This document shows, in pieces, positions 41,844 to 50,219 of a DNA stretch of 64,000 nucleotides. The notes beneath the pieces were generated by a model. The model searched no databases and was not told where the DNA came from. It saw only the letters and a list, made by a program, of their open reading frames with translations. Position numbers and translations under genes: made by a program. The first letter of the stretch is position 1, and every line of letters starts with the position of its first letter. This DNA comes from JAJRXR01 sp041402005 (GTDB taxonomy: Bacteria; Planctomycetota; Phycisphaerae; Phycisphaerales; UBA1924): contig JAWKTB010000001.1 in NCBI GenBank assembly GCA_041402005.1, forward strand, positions 537,490-601,489. The letters are read 5' to 3'.

Positions 41844-42512
41844 ATGCCCGCGATCCAGACCCCCGACGCCATCACCTTCGACTGCTACGGCACGCTCATC
41901 GACTGGTCGAGCGGCATCCTCGCCGCGCTCGCGCCCTTCCGCCACCGCATCGGGATCGCGGACGATGCCGCGCTGCTCGCCGCCTACGCCGAGCACGAGC
42001 ACCGCGTCGAGGCGGGCGCCTGGCTCGCGTACCGCGACGTGCTGCGTGAGGTCTTCTGCGCCCTCGTGCCCGGCGCGACCGACGCCGAGGCCGACACGCT
42101 CCCCGAGTCGGTCAAGCACTGGCGCCCGTTCGCGGACACGGTCCCCGCGCTGCGCCGCCTGGGTGGGCGTGCCCGCCTGGCGATCGTCAGCAACATCGAC
42201 GACGACCTGATCGCGAGCACACTGAAGAAGTTGGAGGTCGAGTTCGCCGCGGTCGTGACCGCCGAGCAGGTCCGTTCGTACAAGCCGGGACACGCCCACT
42301 TCCGCGAGGTGTGCGCGCGCTTGAAGCTCGAGCCCGCCCGCATCCTCCATGCCGCCGAGAGCCGCTTCCACGACATCGCCCCCGCCCGTGAGCTGGGATT
42401 CCCGACCGTCTGGGTGAGCCGTGCAGGCCCGAGCACGTCGGGCGTCGGCGACGCGGTCCCCGACGCCGAGGTCGCCACGCTCGCCGAACTGGCCGACCTC
42501 CTCGACGCGTAG
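41844..42512 (+). CDS. HAD-superfamily hydrolase (haloacid dehalogenase-like)
   Basis: 222 residues. Motif I FDCYGTLIDWSSG (nucleophile Asp in F-D-x-Y-G-T), motif II IVSNIDDD, motif III in VRSYKPGHAHF (Lys) and motif IV in HAAESRFHDIAPARELGF (Asp). The cap helices and Tyr in motif I resemble type II haloacid dehalogenases, though many relatives are phosphatases. TPR-like cap region about residues 20-85. Followed by a small membrane protein gene. Confidence 0.85.
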   Translation: MPAIQTPDAITFDCYGTLIDWSSGILAALAPFRHRIGIADDAALLAAYAEHEHRVEAGAWLAYRDVLREVFCALVPGATDAEADTLPESVKHWRPFADTVPALRRLGGRARLAIVSNIDDDLIASTLKKLEVEFAAVVTAEQVRSYKPGHAHFREVCARLKLEPARILHAAESRFHDIAPARELGFPTVWVSRAGPSTSGVGDAVPDAEVATLAELADLLDA

Positions 42513-42527
42513 ACTCAACGAGTTTCC

Positions 42528-42797
42528 ATGTCCCGACTCCTCGGAACCTTGCTCCTGCTCCTCGGCGTCACGATCATCGCGATCGGCCTGGTCGGCGCCT
42601 TGCGCGAGATCCGCGACCTCTATCAGGGCGTCACCACCGACGCGATGGCCGAGCCCGCCGTCCCCGAGGAGGAGCGCCCGAACCGGATCCTCACCGACGT
42701 CGCCATCGGCGCCCTCGGCGTCCCGCCCCTGCTCGCCGGCTCCGTGCTCCTGACACGCTCCAAGATCCGCCTTCTGCACAAGATGATGAAGAGCTGA
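42528..42797 (+). CDS. Small two-helix membrane protein
   Basis: 89 residues: N-terminal helix LLGTLLLLLGVTIIAIGLVGAL, polar middle (DLYQGVTTDAMAEPAVPEEER) and a second helix IAIGALGVPPLLAGSVLL, ending in a basic tail. No family recognised. It lies between HAD and scoB genes and a TAGACT box is 12 nt before its start. Confidence 0.5.
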   Translation: MSRLLGTLLLLLGVTIIAIGLVGALREIRDLYQGVTTDAMAEPAVPEEERPNRILTDVAIGALGVPPLLAGSVLLTRSKIRLLHKMMKS

Positions 42798-42845
42798 TCC
42801 ATGGGGCGGGCCGATCGGCCCCCGCTGGGGCGGTATCCTCTCCCC

Positions 42846-43508
42846 ATGCCCCTGACACGCGACCAGATCACCCGACGCGCCGCCGCCGAGCTCCAGGACG
42901 GCTTCATCGTCAACCTCGGCATCGGCATGCCCACCCTCGTCGCCAACCACATCCCCGAGGGCATGGACGTCTGGCTCCAAAGTGAAAACGGCCTGCTCGG
43001 CATCGGACCCTTCCCGGCCGAGGCCAACGTCGACGCCGACCTCATCAACGCCGGCAAGCAGACCATCACCGCCCGCAAGGGCGCGAGCTACTTCTCTTCG
43101 GCCGACTCCTTCGCCATGATCCGGGGCGGGCACATCGACATGTGCATCCTCGGCGCCATGGAGATCAGCCAGTCGGGCGACATCGCCAACTGGATGATCC
43201 CCGGCAAGATGATCAAGGGCATGGGCGGCGCCATGGACCTCGTCGCCGGCGTCAAGAAAGTCGTCGTCACCATGGAGCACTGCTCAAAGCACGGCGACCC
43301 CAAGATCGTCCCCGAGTGCACCCTCCCCCTCACCGGGCGCGCCTGCATCGACATGATCATCACCGACCTGTGCGTCCTCGAGTTCGACGCGGACGCGGGC
43401 CGTTTCCGCCTGACCGAGCTGGCCCCCGGCGTGACGGTCGACGAGGTCAAGTCCAAGACCAGCGCCGAGATCTTGACCGATCGCACGCCCATCGAGATGC
43501 GTGTGTGA
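42846..43508 (+). CDS. scoB: CoA transferase subunit B (3-oxoacid CoA-transferase type)
   Basis: 220 residues. FIVNLGIGMPTLVANHIPEGMDVWLQSENGLLGIGPFP contains the catalytic Glu in SENG. SYFSSADSFAMIRGGHIDMCILGAMEISQSGDIANWMIPGKMIKGMGGAMDLV and VVTMEHCSKHGDPKIV follow as in ScoB/AtoA. The partner A subunit is at 34148. TATCCT lies 6 nt before the ATG. The stop overlaps the next start (GTGA). Confidence 0.92.
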   Translation: MPLTRDQITRRAAAELQDGFIVNLGIGMPTLVANHIPEGMDVWLQSENGLLGIGPFPAEANVDADLINAGKQTITARKGASYFSSADSFAMIRGGHIDMCILGAMEISQSGDIANWMIPGKMIKGMGGAMDLVAGVKKVVVTMEHCSKHGDPKIVPECTLPLTGRACIDMIITDLCVLEFDADAGRFRLTELAPGVTVDEVKSKTSAEILTDRTPIEMRV

Positions 43509-44446
43509 GCGAGCAGGCCACCGATACCGTCCTCATGGTCCGCCCCGCCTCGTTCGGGTCGAACCCCGAGACCAGCGCCTCCAACGTCTTCCAGCACGCC
43601 GACGGGCTCGACCCGACGACGGTGGGGGAGCTCGCCCGCCAGGAGTTCGACGCCGCGGCCGACGTCCTGCGCGACGCCGGCGTGCGCGTCCTCGTCGTTG
43701 ACGACCCGCCCGAGCCCAGGCGCCCGGACGCCGTCTTCCCGAACAACTGGTTCTCGACGCACGCCGACGGGCGGGCGATGCTGTACCCGATGCTCGCCCC
43801 CGTGCGTCGGCGCGAGCGCCGCCCGGACATGCTCGAGCGCCTCGCGAGCGAGCACGGGCTGGACCTGCGCATCCTCGACTCCTGGCTCGTCCGCGCCTTC
43901 GAGAACAAGGGCGAGTACCTGGAGGGCACCGGCTCACTCGTCCTCGACCGCGCGAACAAGGTCGCCTACGCCGCCCGATCCGCGCGCACGCACAAAGCCC
44001 CCTTCGAGGCTTTCTGTGCCAGAATGGGCTACACCGGCGTCCTCTTCGACGCGACCGACGCCGACGGGACGCCGTACTACCACACCAACGTCGTCATGTG
44101 CGTCGGCGCCGGCGTCGGCGTCGTCTGCCTCGAGGCGGTCGACGAGCATGACCGCGACCGCGTCCGAACCTCGCTCGAGTCGACCGGGCACGCCCTCGTC
44201 GAGATCACCCGAGCCCAGGTCCTCGACTTCGTCGGCAACATGCTCGAACTCCGCTCGACCTCGGGCGACCGCCTCATGGCCATGTCCACGACCGCCCACG
44301 ACGCCCTCACCGATGCCCAACGCGAGGCGCTCAATTCCGATGGCGTGCGTCTCGTCCACGCCCCCATCCCGACCATCGAACATGTCGGGGGTGGCAGCCT
44401 CCGGTGCATGCTCGCGGAGATCTTCCTCCCCCGAGCCTCCTCGTAA
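43505..44446 (+). CDS. ctlX: Citrulline-utilisation hydrolase CtlX / arginine deiminase-related
   Basis: 313 residues of the amidinotransferase/guanidino-modifying fold. VLMVRPASFGSNPETSASNVFQ near the start, PDAVFPNNWFSTH, EYLEGTGSLVLDRANKVAYAARSART (acidic residue and loop), LDFVGNMLELR and the catalytic Cys in GGGSLRCMLAEIFLP. This group removes or transfers guanidino/ureido groups; CtlX hydrolyses citrulline. The GTG start at 43505 overlaps the scoB stop, so it is coupled. Role next to a CoA transferase is unclear. Confidence 0.85.
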   Translation: MSEQATDTVLMVRPASFGSNPETSASNVFQHADGLDPTTVGELARQEFDAAADVLRDAGVRVLVVDDPPEPRRPDAVFPNNWFSTHADGRAMLYPMLAPVRRRERRPDMLERLASEHGLDLRILDSWLVRAFENKGEYLEGTGSLVLDRANKVAYAARSARTHKAPFEAFCARMGYTGVLFDATDADGTPYYHTNVVMCVGAGVGVVCLEAVDEHDRDRVRTSLESTGHALVEITRAQVLDFVGNMLELRSTSGDRLMAMSTTAHDALTDAQREALNSDGVRLVHAPIPTIEHVGGGSLRCMLAEIFLPRASS

Positions 44447-44512
44447 CGCGCAAACGAGAGCCGCAGGATTCGAATCCCGCGGTCTTCACGCACATCCGTC
44501 ATCACATGTCGC

Positions 44513-45298
44513 TCAAGGCCCTTCTTCACCCCCCGCCGGGGCCTCGTCCGCGCTCTCTGCGCCTTCATCCGCGGGCGCCACGCCCTTCGCCTTGTCGATC
44601 GCTTTCTGGATCTCATCGGAGACGTCGATCGCCGGCGGCGTCTCGGGCACGCCCGCGGCGTCCGCCGCCTCCGCCGCGTTCGCGATCACCTCGCGCAGCT
44701 CCTCGTCCGTGCACTCTTCGGGCGGCTTGAGGTTCAGTCGCAGGTCCTTGTTGTTGATGTGCACGCCCTTGCCGGTCGCGCTCGCGGTCTTGATCGGCTC
44801 GAACACCGCCTCGACCGTCTTGGTCGGGATCTCCTTCGTCGACACGCCGTACGACAGTCGCGACAGCGCCAGCTCGCCCGCCTCCTTCTCCTCGTCGCTG
44901 AGGCCCGAGGGGTTGAGGTACTCGGTCCGCGCCCCGTACACGATCGCGGCGGGCACCAGCGGGCTCTCCATCAGCGCCTTGAAGATCTCGCCCATCTGCT
45001 CGACCGTGAGGTTCCCGTTCTTGAACTCCGTGGCGAGCGAGTCGATCTGCGCCGTCACCTGCGCCTTCTCTTCATCGGGCAGGTCCGACTTCTCGACGAA
45101 GGAGATCGCCGCCTCCGAGCCCCAGCTGGCCACCCAGCCCCGCCACTTGACGGCGACGAAGATCACGCCCCCGACCACGAGGACCACGACCACCGCCAGC
45201 ACGACCAGGCACCCGGTCATCGCGTTGCCACGCCGGGCCGTCGTCAGTCTTTCCCGGTCGAGCCGTCGAGGCTGAAGCCCCGTCCTGAGTGCGCGCAT
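44513..45298 (-). CDS. Membrane-anchored acidic protein of unknown function
   Basis: 261 residues. A basic N-terminus (RRLDRERLTTARRGNAM), one transmembrane helix (LVVLAVVVVLVVGGVIFVAV), then a helical domain (WVASWGSEAAISFVEKSDLPDEEKAQVTAQIDSLATEFKNGNLTVEQMGEIFKALMESP) and an acidic Ala/Glu-rich tail. AAGGAG lies 6 nt before the ATG. No family recognised. It is convergent with ctlX, 66 nt apart. Confidence 0.65.
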   Translation of the reverse strand: MRALRTGLQPRRLDRERLTTARRGNAMTGCLVVLAVVVVLVVGGVIFVAVKWRGWVASWGSEAAISFVEKSDLPDEEKAQVTAQIDSLATEFKNGNLTVEQMGEIFKALMESPLVPAAIVYGARTEYLNPSGLSDEEKEAGELALSRLSYGVSTKEIPTKTVEAVFEPIKTASATGKGVHINNKDLRLNLKPPEECTDEELREVIANAAEAADAAGVPETPPAIDVSDEIQKAIDKAKGVAPADEGAESADEAPAGGEEGP

Positions 45299-45398
45299 GG
45301 CCTCTCCTTGTGTCGTGTGTGGGAGATGCAACCCCCGCTCCCCGCCGATGATATTCGGAGGCGCCCGCGCCCGCTTTCACACGGTCTACGATCGCCCG

Positions 45399-46532
45399 AT
45401 GTCGCCCACGCCCCGCTGGTTCGACGCGCACCTGGACCTCGGCATGCTCGCCGAGAAGGGTCGCGACATGCACGCCTCTCTCGACGACTGTCGGGGCGAG
45501 CTCCAGCCCGCCGCGGTCACGCTCCCCTCACTCCGTGACGGGCATGTCCGAGCCTGCCTGGGGACGATCTTCACGCAGGCGGTCACGGATCCGTCGGCGC
45601 CAGACGCCGAGGCGAGCGCGTTCGCCTATCCCCTTGGCGACGCCGACGCCGCCCATCGCGCCGGCATGCGCCAACTCAAGCTCTACCAGGCCTGGGCGAG
45701 CGCGGGCGTCATCGAACTCATGCCATCGCGTGCACGCCACGTGCGACCCTCTTCCTGCCTCTCCCCCACGGGGGAGAGGGCCGGGGTGAGGGGGTCTCCG
45801 ACTCCTTCCTCTTCCTCGTCTTCTCCCCTCCTCCTCGGCATCCTCATCGAGTGCGCCGACCCCATCACATCCCCCGACGAGCTCGACCAGTGGGTCGACG
45901 CCGGCGTCGTCGCCATCGGCATGGCCTGGTGGCACAAGTCGCGGTACGCCGCCGGCAACGGCGTCGAGCACGCCTCCGACGACGACGGCCTCTCCGACCT
46001 CGGCCGCGAGCTCGTCAAGCGCATGGACGACCTCGGCGTCGTCCACGACCTCTCGCACCTCTCCCAGCGTTCCACCGAGCAGCTCCTCGAACTCACCGAC
46101 GCCCCGGTCATCGCCTCTCACTCCAACTGCCGCGAGCTTCTCGACGGGCGCGACAACGAGCAATGGCAGCGCCACCTGGCGGACGAGACGATCGCCGAGA
46201 TCGGACGCCGGGGCGGCGTCGTCGGCCTCAACCTCGTCCGCAACTTCATCCGCACCGGGCTCGACCGCAACGACCCCAACGACCGTCCGACCATCGACCA
46301 GGCCATCGCCCACGTCGAGCATGTCTGCGAGATCATGGGACACCGCCAGGGCGTCGGCCTCGGCTCCGACATGGACGGCGGCATCACCGCCGACGACCTG
46401 CCCGCCGGCATCAACACCCCGTCCGACCTCGTCAAGCTCGCCGACGCGCTCAACACCCGCGGCTGGCCTGACGACGACATCCACGCCTTCGCGTGGGGAA
46501 ACTGGGCCCGCTTCTGGAACCTCGGGGGCTGA
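45399..46532 (+). CDS. Membrane dipeptidase (renal dipeptidase, M19 family)
   Basis: 377 residues. WFDAHLDLGMLAEKG (metal-binding HxD), GVVAIGMAWWHKSRYAAGN, VVHDLSHLSQRSTEQLLELTDAPVIASHSN (metal His residues) and GVGLGSDMDGG (Asp) are typical of M19 zinc dipeptidases. The gene contains an in-frame REP-like palindrome (about residues 120-133, SCLSPTGERAGVRG) followed by a Ser/Leu tail (SSSSSSPLLL), absent from the family. TACGAT lies 6 nt before the ATG. Confidence 0.85.
   Translation: MSPTPRWFDAHLDLGMLAEKGRDMHASLDDCRGELQPAAVTLPSLRDGHVRACLGTIFTQAVTDPSAPDAEASAFAYPLGDADAAHRAGMRQLKLYQAWASAGVIELMPSRARHVRPSSCLSPTGERAGVRGSPTPSSSSSSPLLLGILIECADPITSPDELDQWVDAGVVAIGMAWWHKSRYAAGNGVEHASDDDGLSDLGRELVKRMDDLGVVHDLSHLSQRSTEQLLELTDAPVIASHSNCRELLDGRDNEQWQRHLADETIAEIGRRGGVVGLNLVRNFIRTGLDRNDPNDRPTIDQAIAHVEHVCEIMGHRQGVGLGSDMDGGITADDLPAGINTPSDLVKLADALNTRGWPDDDIHAFAWGNWARFWNLGG
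45758..45794 (+). repeat. REP-like palindrome, copy 2 (inside the dipeptidase gene)
   Basis: CCTCTCCCCCACGGGGGAGAGG palindrome core (positions given) followed by GGTGAGGGGG and a C/T-rich tail to about 45835. Same orientation as the other copies. Read in frame. Confidence 0.8.
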
Positions 46533-46592
46533 GCTCCGAGCCTCGGTGGGATGGGCGTCCCGCCCGTCTCTCCGTCTTCTCTGAATCGCGGC

Positions 46593-47606
46593 TCAGTTCG
46601 ACGTGCGAGACGCGCCCAACGCCGCCAGATGCTCCGCCCGGCAGTGCGCGCACCAGAGCCACGAGTTCGCCAGCACGCTCGCGCTGCCGTCCTCTGCGTC
46701 GAGCGCCCGTGCCGTGTGCTTCGCCGGCGGCAGGTCCGAGAGGGGCGAGAGCATCCGCTGGCGGTACCGCTCCTCGTACATCTTGTACTCGGGATTCCCC
46801 TGCGTGTACGCGTAGTCGCCCGCGAGCATCTGCTGGATCTTCTGGATCCGCGTCTCGGTGGCCGGGTGCGTGCTGAGCCACTCGGGCGGGCTCGAGCCGC
46901 CCGAGGCCGCCTGCAGCGCCTCCATCACCATCTCCTGCCCCTTCGGGTCGTACATCGCCCGCGTCATGTAGCGCACGCCCAGGGCGTCGGCCTGCAGCTC
47001 CTCCTTGCGCCCGTACTTGAGCAGGAGGAGGTTCCCCCCGATCGCCAGCGCCGGCACGCCCACCTGCCCGTACTTGCGCAGCGTGCTGTCCTCGTCCGCC
47101 GCGCCCACCGCGACCGCGCCGGCGGCCAGGGCGATGTTCATCCCCATCTGCGCGCTGATCCGCTGGTTCCCGTGCCTGGCCGTCACGTGCCCGATCTCGT
47201 GCCCGAGCACGCCCGCCATCTCCGCCTCGCTGGTCAGCACCTCCGCCAGCCCGCGCGACATGAACACCTTCCCCCCCGGCAGCGCGAACGCGTTGATCAC
47301 GTCCGAGTCCAGCAGCGTGAACTCCCACTCGAGCTGCGGCACACCCTCCTCGATCTGCGCGACCAGCTTGTGCCCCACCTCGTCCATGTACGCTTCCGTC
47401 GTCGCGTCGTTGACCTCGCCCCCGAACTGATCGGTCATCCCGGGCGCCGCCTCCGCGCCGATCTGCCTCTCCTCGTCCCAGCTCAAGAGCGTGAACGAAC
47501 GCGCCCCCGTCGCCGGGTTGGTCGTGCACCCGACCTGGGCCAGTGAGCCCAGCGCGAGCGGGATCGAGAGCAGAACGGTCCGAACGAGTCCCAGCGGCGT
47601 GCGCAT
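46593..47606 (-). CDS. M48-family zinc metallopeptidase, lipoprotein-like
   Basis: 337 residues. Zinc motif LGHEIGHVTARHG, third ligand Glu in LQADALGVRYM, and the WLSTHPATETRIQKIQQML stretch near the end typical of BepA/YggG-like M48 proteases (envelope protein quality control). The N-terminus has a signal segment with Cys in AQVGCTT, a possible lipoprotein site. The C-terminus ends with CAHC. Start at 47606 is supported by GGAGG 5-6 nt upstream. Confidence 0.88.
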   Translation of the reverse strand: MRTPLGLVRTVLLSIPLALGSLAQVGCTTNPATGARSFTLLSWDEERQIGAEAAPGMTDQFGGEVNDATTEAYMDEVGHKLVAQIEEGVPQLEWEFTLLDSDVINAFALPGGKVFMSRGLAEVLTSEAEMAGVLGHEIGHVTARHGNQRISAQMGMNIALAAGAVAVGAADEDSTLRKYGQVGVPALAIGGNLLLLKYGRKEELQADALGVRYMTRAMYDPKGQEMVMEALQAASGGSSPPEWLSTHPATETRIQKIQQMLAGDYAYTQGNPEYKMYEERYRQRMLSPLSDLPPAKHTARALDAEDGSASVLANSWLWCAHCRAEHLAALGASRTSN

Positions 47607-47671
47607 GTCGTCCTCCGCGTGCAATCTGTCGGGGCGAGTCGCCGGCCCCGGCGGGCTACGATCAGCCGCCC

Positions 47672-48475
47672 ATGCCCGCCACCGAGCCTAGCACGGCGAG
47701 CAACGATACGTCCCCCGCCTGGGCGGGCGCCAATCTCGACGCCGTTCATGCCCAGTCCGACAAGGCCCGGCGCGTCCGCGACATGTTCGCGTCGATCGCC
47801 CATGCCTACGACCTGAACAACCGCCTGCACTCCCTGGGTCGTGACCAGGCCTGGCGCCGCGTCGCCGTCCGCGCCGCCGATGTCCGCGAGGGGGACCGCG
47901 TCCTCGACGTCGCCTGTGGCACGGGCGACCTGACCCAGGCCTTCGCCGCGACGAGCGCGCCGGAAGTCATCGGCCTCGACTTCACGAACGAGATGCTCGA
48001 CCTCGCCCGCGCCAAGCGAGACCGCCTCGACCGCGCGCGCGCAAGCAAGCTCTCCTACATCCAAGGCGACGCCCAGGACCTCCCCTTCGACGACGCCTCC
48101 TTCGACGTCGTCTCCGTCGCCTTCGGCATCCGCAACGTGCAGGACCCACGGCGCGCCCTGCGCGAGTTCGCACGCGTGCTCAGGCCGGGAGGGCGCCTCG
48201 TCGTCCTCGAGTTCGATCGTCCGCGCAACCCGATCGTCCGCGCGTTCAATACCTTCTATTGCAGTTGGCTCATGCCCAAGACGGCGGCCCTCATCTCGCG
48301 CGACCGCTCCGGCGCGTACGCCTATCTCCCCAAGTCCGTGGGCCAGTTCATGGACCGCGACCAGCTCCGGGGCGCGATCCTCGAGTCCGGCTTCGCCCAC
48401 GCCACATCCCGCCCCCTGACGCTCGGCGTCTGCGTCTGCCACCGCGCGGTCCGAGAAGACGCGCCGCGCGCCTGA
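47672..48475 (+). CDS. ubiE: Demethylmenaquinone / ubiquinone methyltransferase (UbiE/MenG)
   Basis: 267 residues; SAM-dependent C-methylation in quinone biosynthesis. VRDMFASIAHAYDLNNRLHSLGRDQAWRR is the family signature near the N-terminus, followed by VLDVACGTGDLTQAF (SAM loop), GLDFTNEMLDLAR, YIQGDAQDLPF, VSVAFGIRNV and LVVLEFDRP. The first 30 residues are an extension. TACGAT lies 9 nt before the ATG. Divergent from the M48 gene. Confidence 0.93.
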   Translation: MPATEPSTASNDTSPAWAGANLDAVHAQSDKARRVRDMFASIAHAYDLNNRLHSLGRDQAWRRVAVRAADVREGDRVLDVACGTGDLTQAFAATSAPEVIGLDFTNEMLDLARAKRDRLDRARASKLSYIQGDAQDLPFDDASFDVVSVAFGIRNVQDPRRALREFARVLRPGGRLVVLEFDRPRNPIVRAFNTFYCSWLMPKTAALISRDRSGAYAYLPKSVGQFMDRDQLRGAILESGFAHATSRPLTLGVCVCHRAVREDAPRA

Positions 48476-48478
48476 GGC

Positions 48479-48574
48479 GGTCCAATAAGCCCACGTCCAA
48501 TAACGCGTCCGAGAACGAACGCCGAATCGCCCCCCGTTTCACGCGGGATTCCGCGCTCCACGCCGGTCCAATAA
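48479..48574. repeat. Three GTCCAATAA direct repeats in a 271-nt spacer
   Basis: GGTCCAATAA at 48479, GTCCAATAA at 48495 and GGTCCAATAA at 48565, in the non-coding gap 48476-48746. Spacing 16 and 70 bp. AT-rich words in a GC-rich setting suggest protein-binding sites or a small repeat. No ORF or RNA gene recognised in the gap. Confidence 0.45.
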
Positions 48575-48746
48575 CCGCGCCGTGACGTCGGGCTCGCCCC
48601 TCCCCGCGCGCCACCCGCCAACTTCAGCCGTCGAACTCCCGCGCGCCGATCCATCGCCTACCGCCGGGGAGCGTTCCCCGCGGGCGGGGGCTGGGAGGCC
48701 GCCCGACAACTTCGCAAGGGGACATCCCCACAGGGAGGCATCCACC

Positions 48747-49460
48747 ATGAGGTGCGATCTCGTCACAGAACGGCTCTTCGAGACCCTCGTCAGCGGCGAC
48801 CGAACCACCGCCCGCCGCATCATCGAGGAACAGAACACCCACGGCGTCGCCCCGCAGACGCTCGTCACCGACCTCTACTGGCCGGTCCACGAGATGATCG
48901 AGCGCCTCCGCCGCGACGACCAGATCACCACGCTTGGCTACCACCTGGCCACCCGCCTGCTCCGCGTCCTCGTGGACCAGTCCGCCATCCGCCTGCTCCA
49001 GCGCGTCGAGACCCCGCCGCGAGGACGCACCGTCTTCGCCTGCTGCGGCCCTGACGAGGGCTCCGAGCTGGGCGCCCAGATGGCGGTGGACCTCCTGGAA
49101 GCCCACGGCTTCCGCATCCGCTTCGCCGGCGGGGGCGTCCCAACCGACGAGATCCAGGCCCTCGTCCAGAACGACAAGCCGGATGTCCTGCTGATGTTCT
49201 CGTCCGCCCCGGGCGACCTGCCCGTCATCCGCGGCCTCATCGACACCCTGCACGAGGTCGGCGCCTGCCCCAACACCCAGATCGTCGTCGGCGCCGGCGT
49301 CTTCAACCGCGCCGATGGCCTCGCCGAGGAGATCGGCGCCGACCTCTGGGCCTCCGACCCCCTCGAACTCGTCCAAATGCTCCTCGAGGAGCCCGAGACC
49401 CGCGCGACCGAGGATCAGCGCACCGTCGGGCGCAAGCGCCGCCTCCCCAAGGCCGCCTAG
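48747..49460 (+). CDS. B12-binding-domain-like protein lacking the axial histidine
   Basis: 237 residues. An N-terminal helical domain (LFETLVSGDRTTARRIIEEQNTHG ... DLYWPVHEMIERLRRDDQIT ... YHLATRLLRVLVDQSAIRL) as in corrinoid/light-sensor proteins, then a Rossmann-type domain (TVFACCGPDEGSELGAQMAVDLLEAHGF ... VLLMFSSAPGDL ... IVVGAGVFNR). The cobalamin motif D-x-H-x-x-G reads E-G-S-E-L-G, so the cobalt-binding His is Ser. It lies upstream of an ECF sigma gene. AGGGAGG upstream of the ATG. Could be a sensor that no longer binds B12, or binds it differently. Confidence 0.75.
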   Translation: MRCDLVTERLFETLVSGDRTTARRIIEEQNTHGVAPQTLVTDLYWPVHEMIERLRRDDQITTLGYHLATRLLRVLVDQSAIRLLQRVETPPRGRTVFACCGPDEGSELGAQMAVDLLEAHGFRIRFAGGGVPTDEIQALVQNDKPDVLLMFSSAPGDLPVIRGLIDTLHEVGACPNTQIVVGAGVFNRADGLAEEIGADLWASDPLELVQMLLEEPETRATEDQRTVGRKRRLPKAA

Positions 49461-49495
49461 CCCTCCATTTCGCCACCGATTGCCATCCCTGCCGG

Positions 49496-49530
49496 CGGCC
49501 TCGGGTCTCAACCCGGGGCCGTCGGTCTTT
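49496..49530 (+). terminator. Intrinsic terminator after the B12-domain-like gene
   Basis: CGGCCTCGGGT and ACCCGGGGCCG pair (11 bp, one T-G) with loop CTCA, followed by TCGGTCTTT. It isolates the B12-domain-like gene from the sigma-factor gene. Confidence 0.75.
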
Positions 49531-49585
49531 ATGCGGGGGGCGAACCCGACGCCCCGATATCCCGAACAGACTGCGGGAATCACCG

Positions 49586-49614
49586 GGAACCCTGCGGGAG
49601 GGCCCCGGTATACT
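49586..49614 (+). promoter_or_regulatory. Possible ECF-type promoter of the sigma gene
   Basis: GGAACC at 49586-49591, 17-nt spacer, TATACT at 49609-49614, 20 nt before the sigma start. GGAAC is a typical ECF -35 word, so the gene may be autoregulated. GGAGGG at the ribosome-binding site follows. Confidence 0.45.
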
Positions 49615-49634
49615 CGCCTGACGCGGAGGGATCG

Positions 49635-50219
49635 ATGCTCAGATCCGAGGAACGGAGCCTGATCGAGCGGGCCGCCCGGGGCGACCAGGGCGCCGCCGCC
49701 TCCCTCATCCGCCACCACCAGCAGTCCCTCTACGCCTACATGATGCGGATGTCGGGGCGCCCGGATGTCGCCGAGGACATCGTCCAGGAGGCCTTCGTCC
49801 GCGTCCTGACCAACCTCGACCGCTTCGACTTCCGCTACCGCTTCTCGACCTGGCTGTTCACGATCGCCAGGCGCCTGTACCTGAACGCCGTCGCCAAGCA
49901 CCGCCCGGCGTACGACACCGACATGGTGGGCGCCTGGAAGGGCGCCGACGCCGCCCCGGAGGCCCCGGTCGAGGCGGACGAGCAGCAGGTCGTCTGGCGC
50001 GATGCGCTGCAGGCCGCCCTGCTCTCGCTCCCCGCCGACCAGCGCGAGGTCGTGATCCTCTTCCACCAGCACGACTGGCCGATCGCCCTGATCGCCCAGC
50101 ACCTCGACATGCCCGAGGGCACGGTCAAGAGCCACCTGCACCGCGGGCGCAAGCGCCTGCGCACCTACATCGAGACCACGCCAACCCCCGACGACTCATT
50201 CGTGGAGCACAACGCGTGA
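49635..50219 (+). CDS. ECF-type RNA polymerase sigma factor
   Basis: 194 residues. Region 2 (YMMRMSGRPDVAEDIVQEAFVRVLTNLDRFDFRYRFSTWLFTIARRL) binds -10 DNA and core; region 4 (LQAALLSLPADQREVVILFHQHDWPIALIAQHLDMPEGTVKSHLHRGRKRL) is the -35-binding helix-turn-helix. The linker has an acidic loop. The stop overlaps the GTG of the next gene (GTGA), giving a sigma/anti-sigma operon. Confidence 0.92.
   Translation: MLRSEERSLIERAARGDQGAAASLIRHHQQSLYAYMMRMSGRPDVAEDIVQEAFVRVLTNLDRFDFRYRFSTWLFTIARRLYLNAVAKHRPAYDTDMVGAWKGADAAPEAPVEADEQQVVWRDALQAALLSLPADQREVVILFHQHDWPIALIAQHLDMPEGTVKSHLHRGRKRLRTYIETTPTPDDSFVEHNA

Noticed and set aside
44465..44495. tRNA-like T-arm (CAGGATTCGAATCCCGC) downstream of ctlX
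   Set aside because: The loop would have 8 nt, G53-C61 is not formed, and no acceptor, D or anticodon stem could be built on either strand, so it is not a tRNA, tmRNA or clear attachment site.
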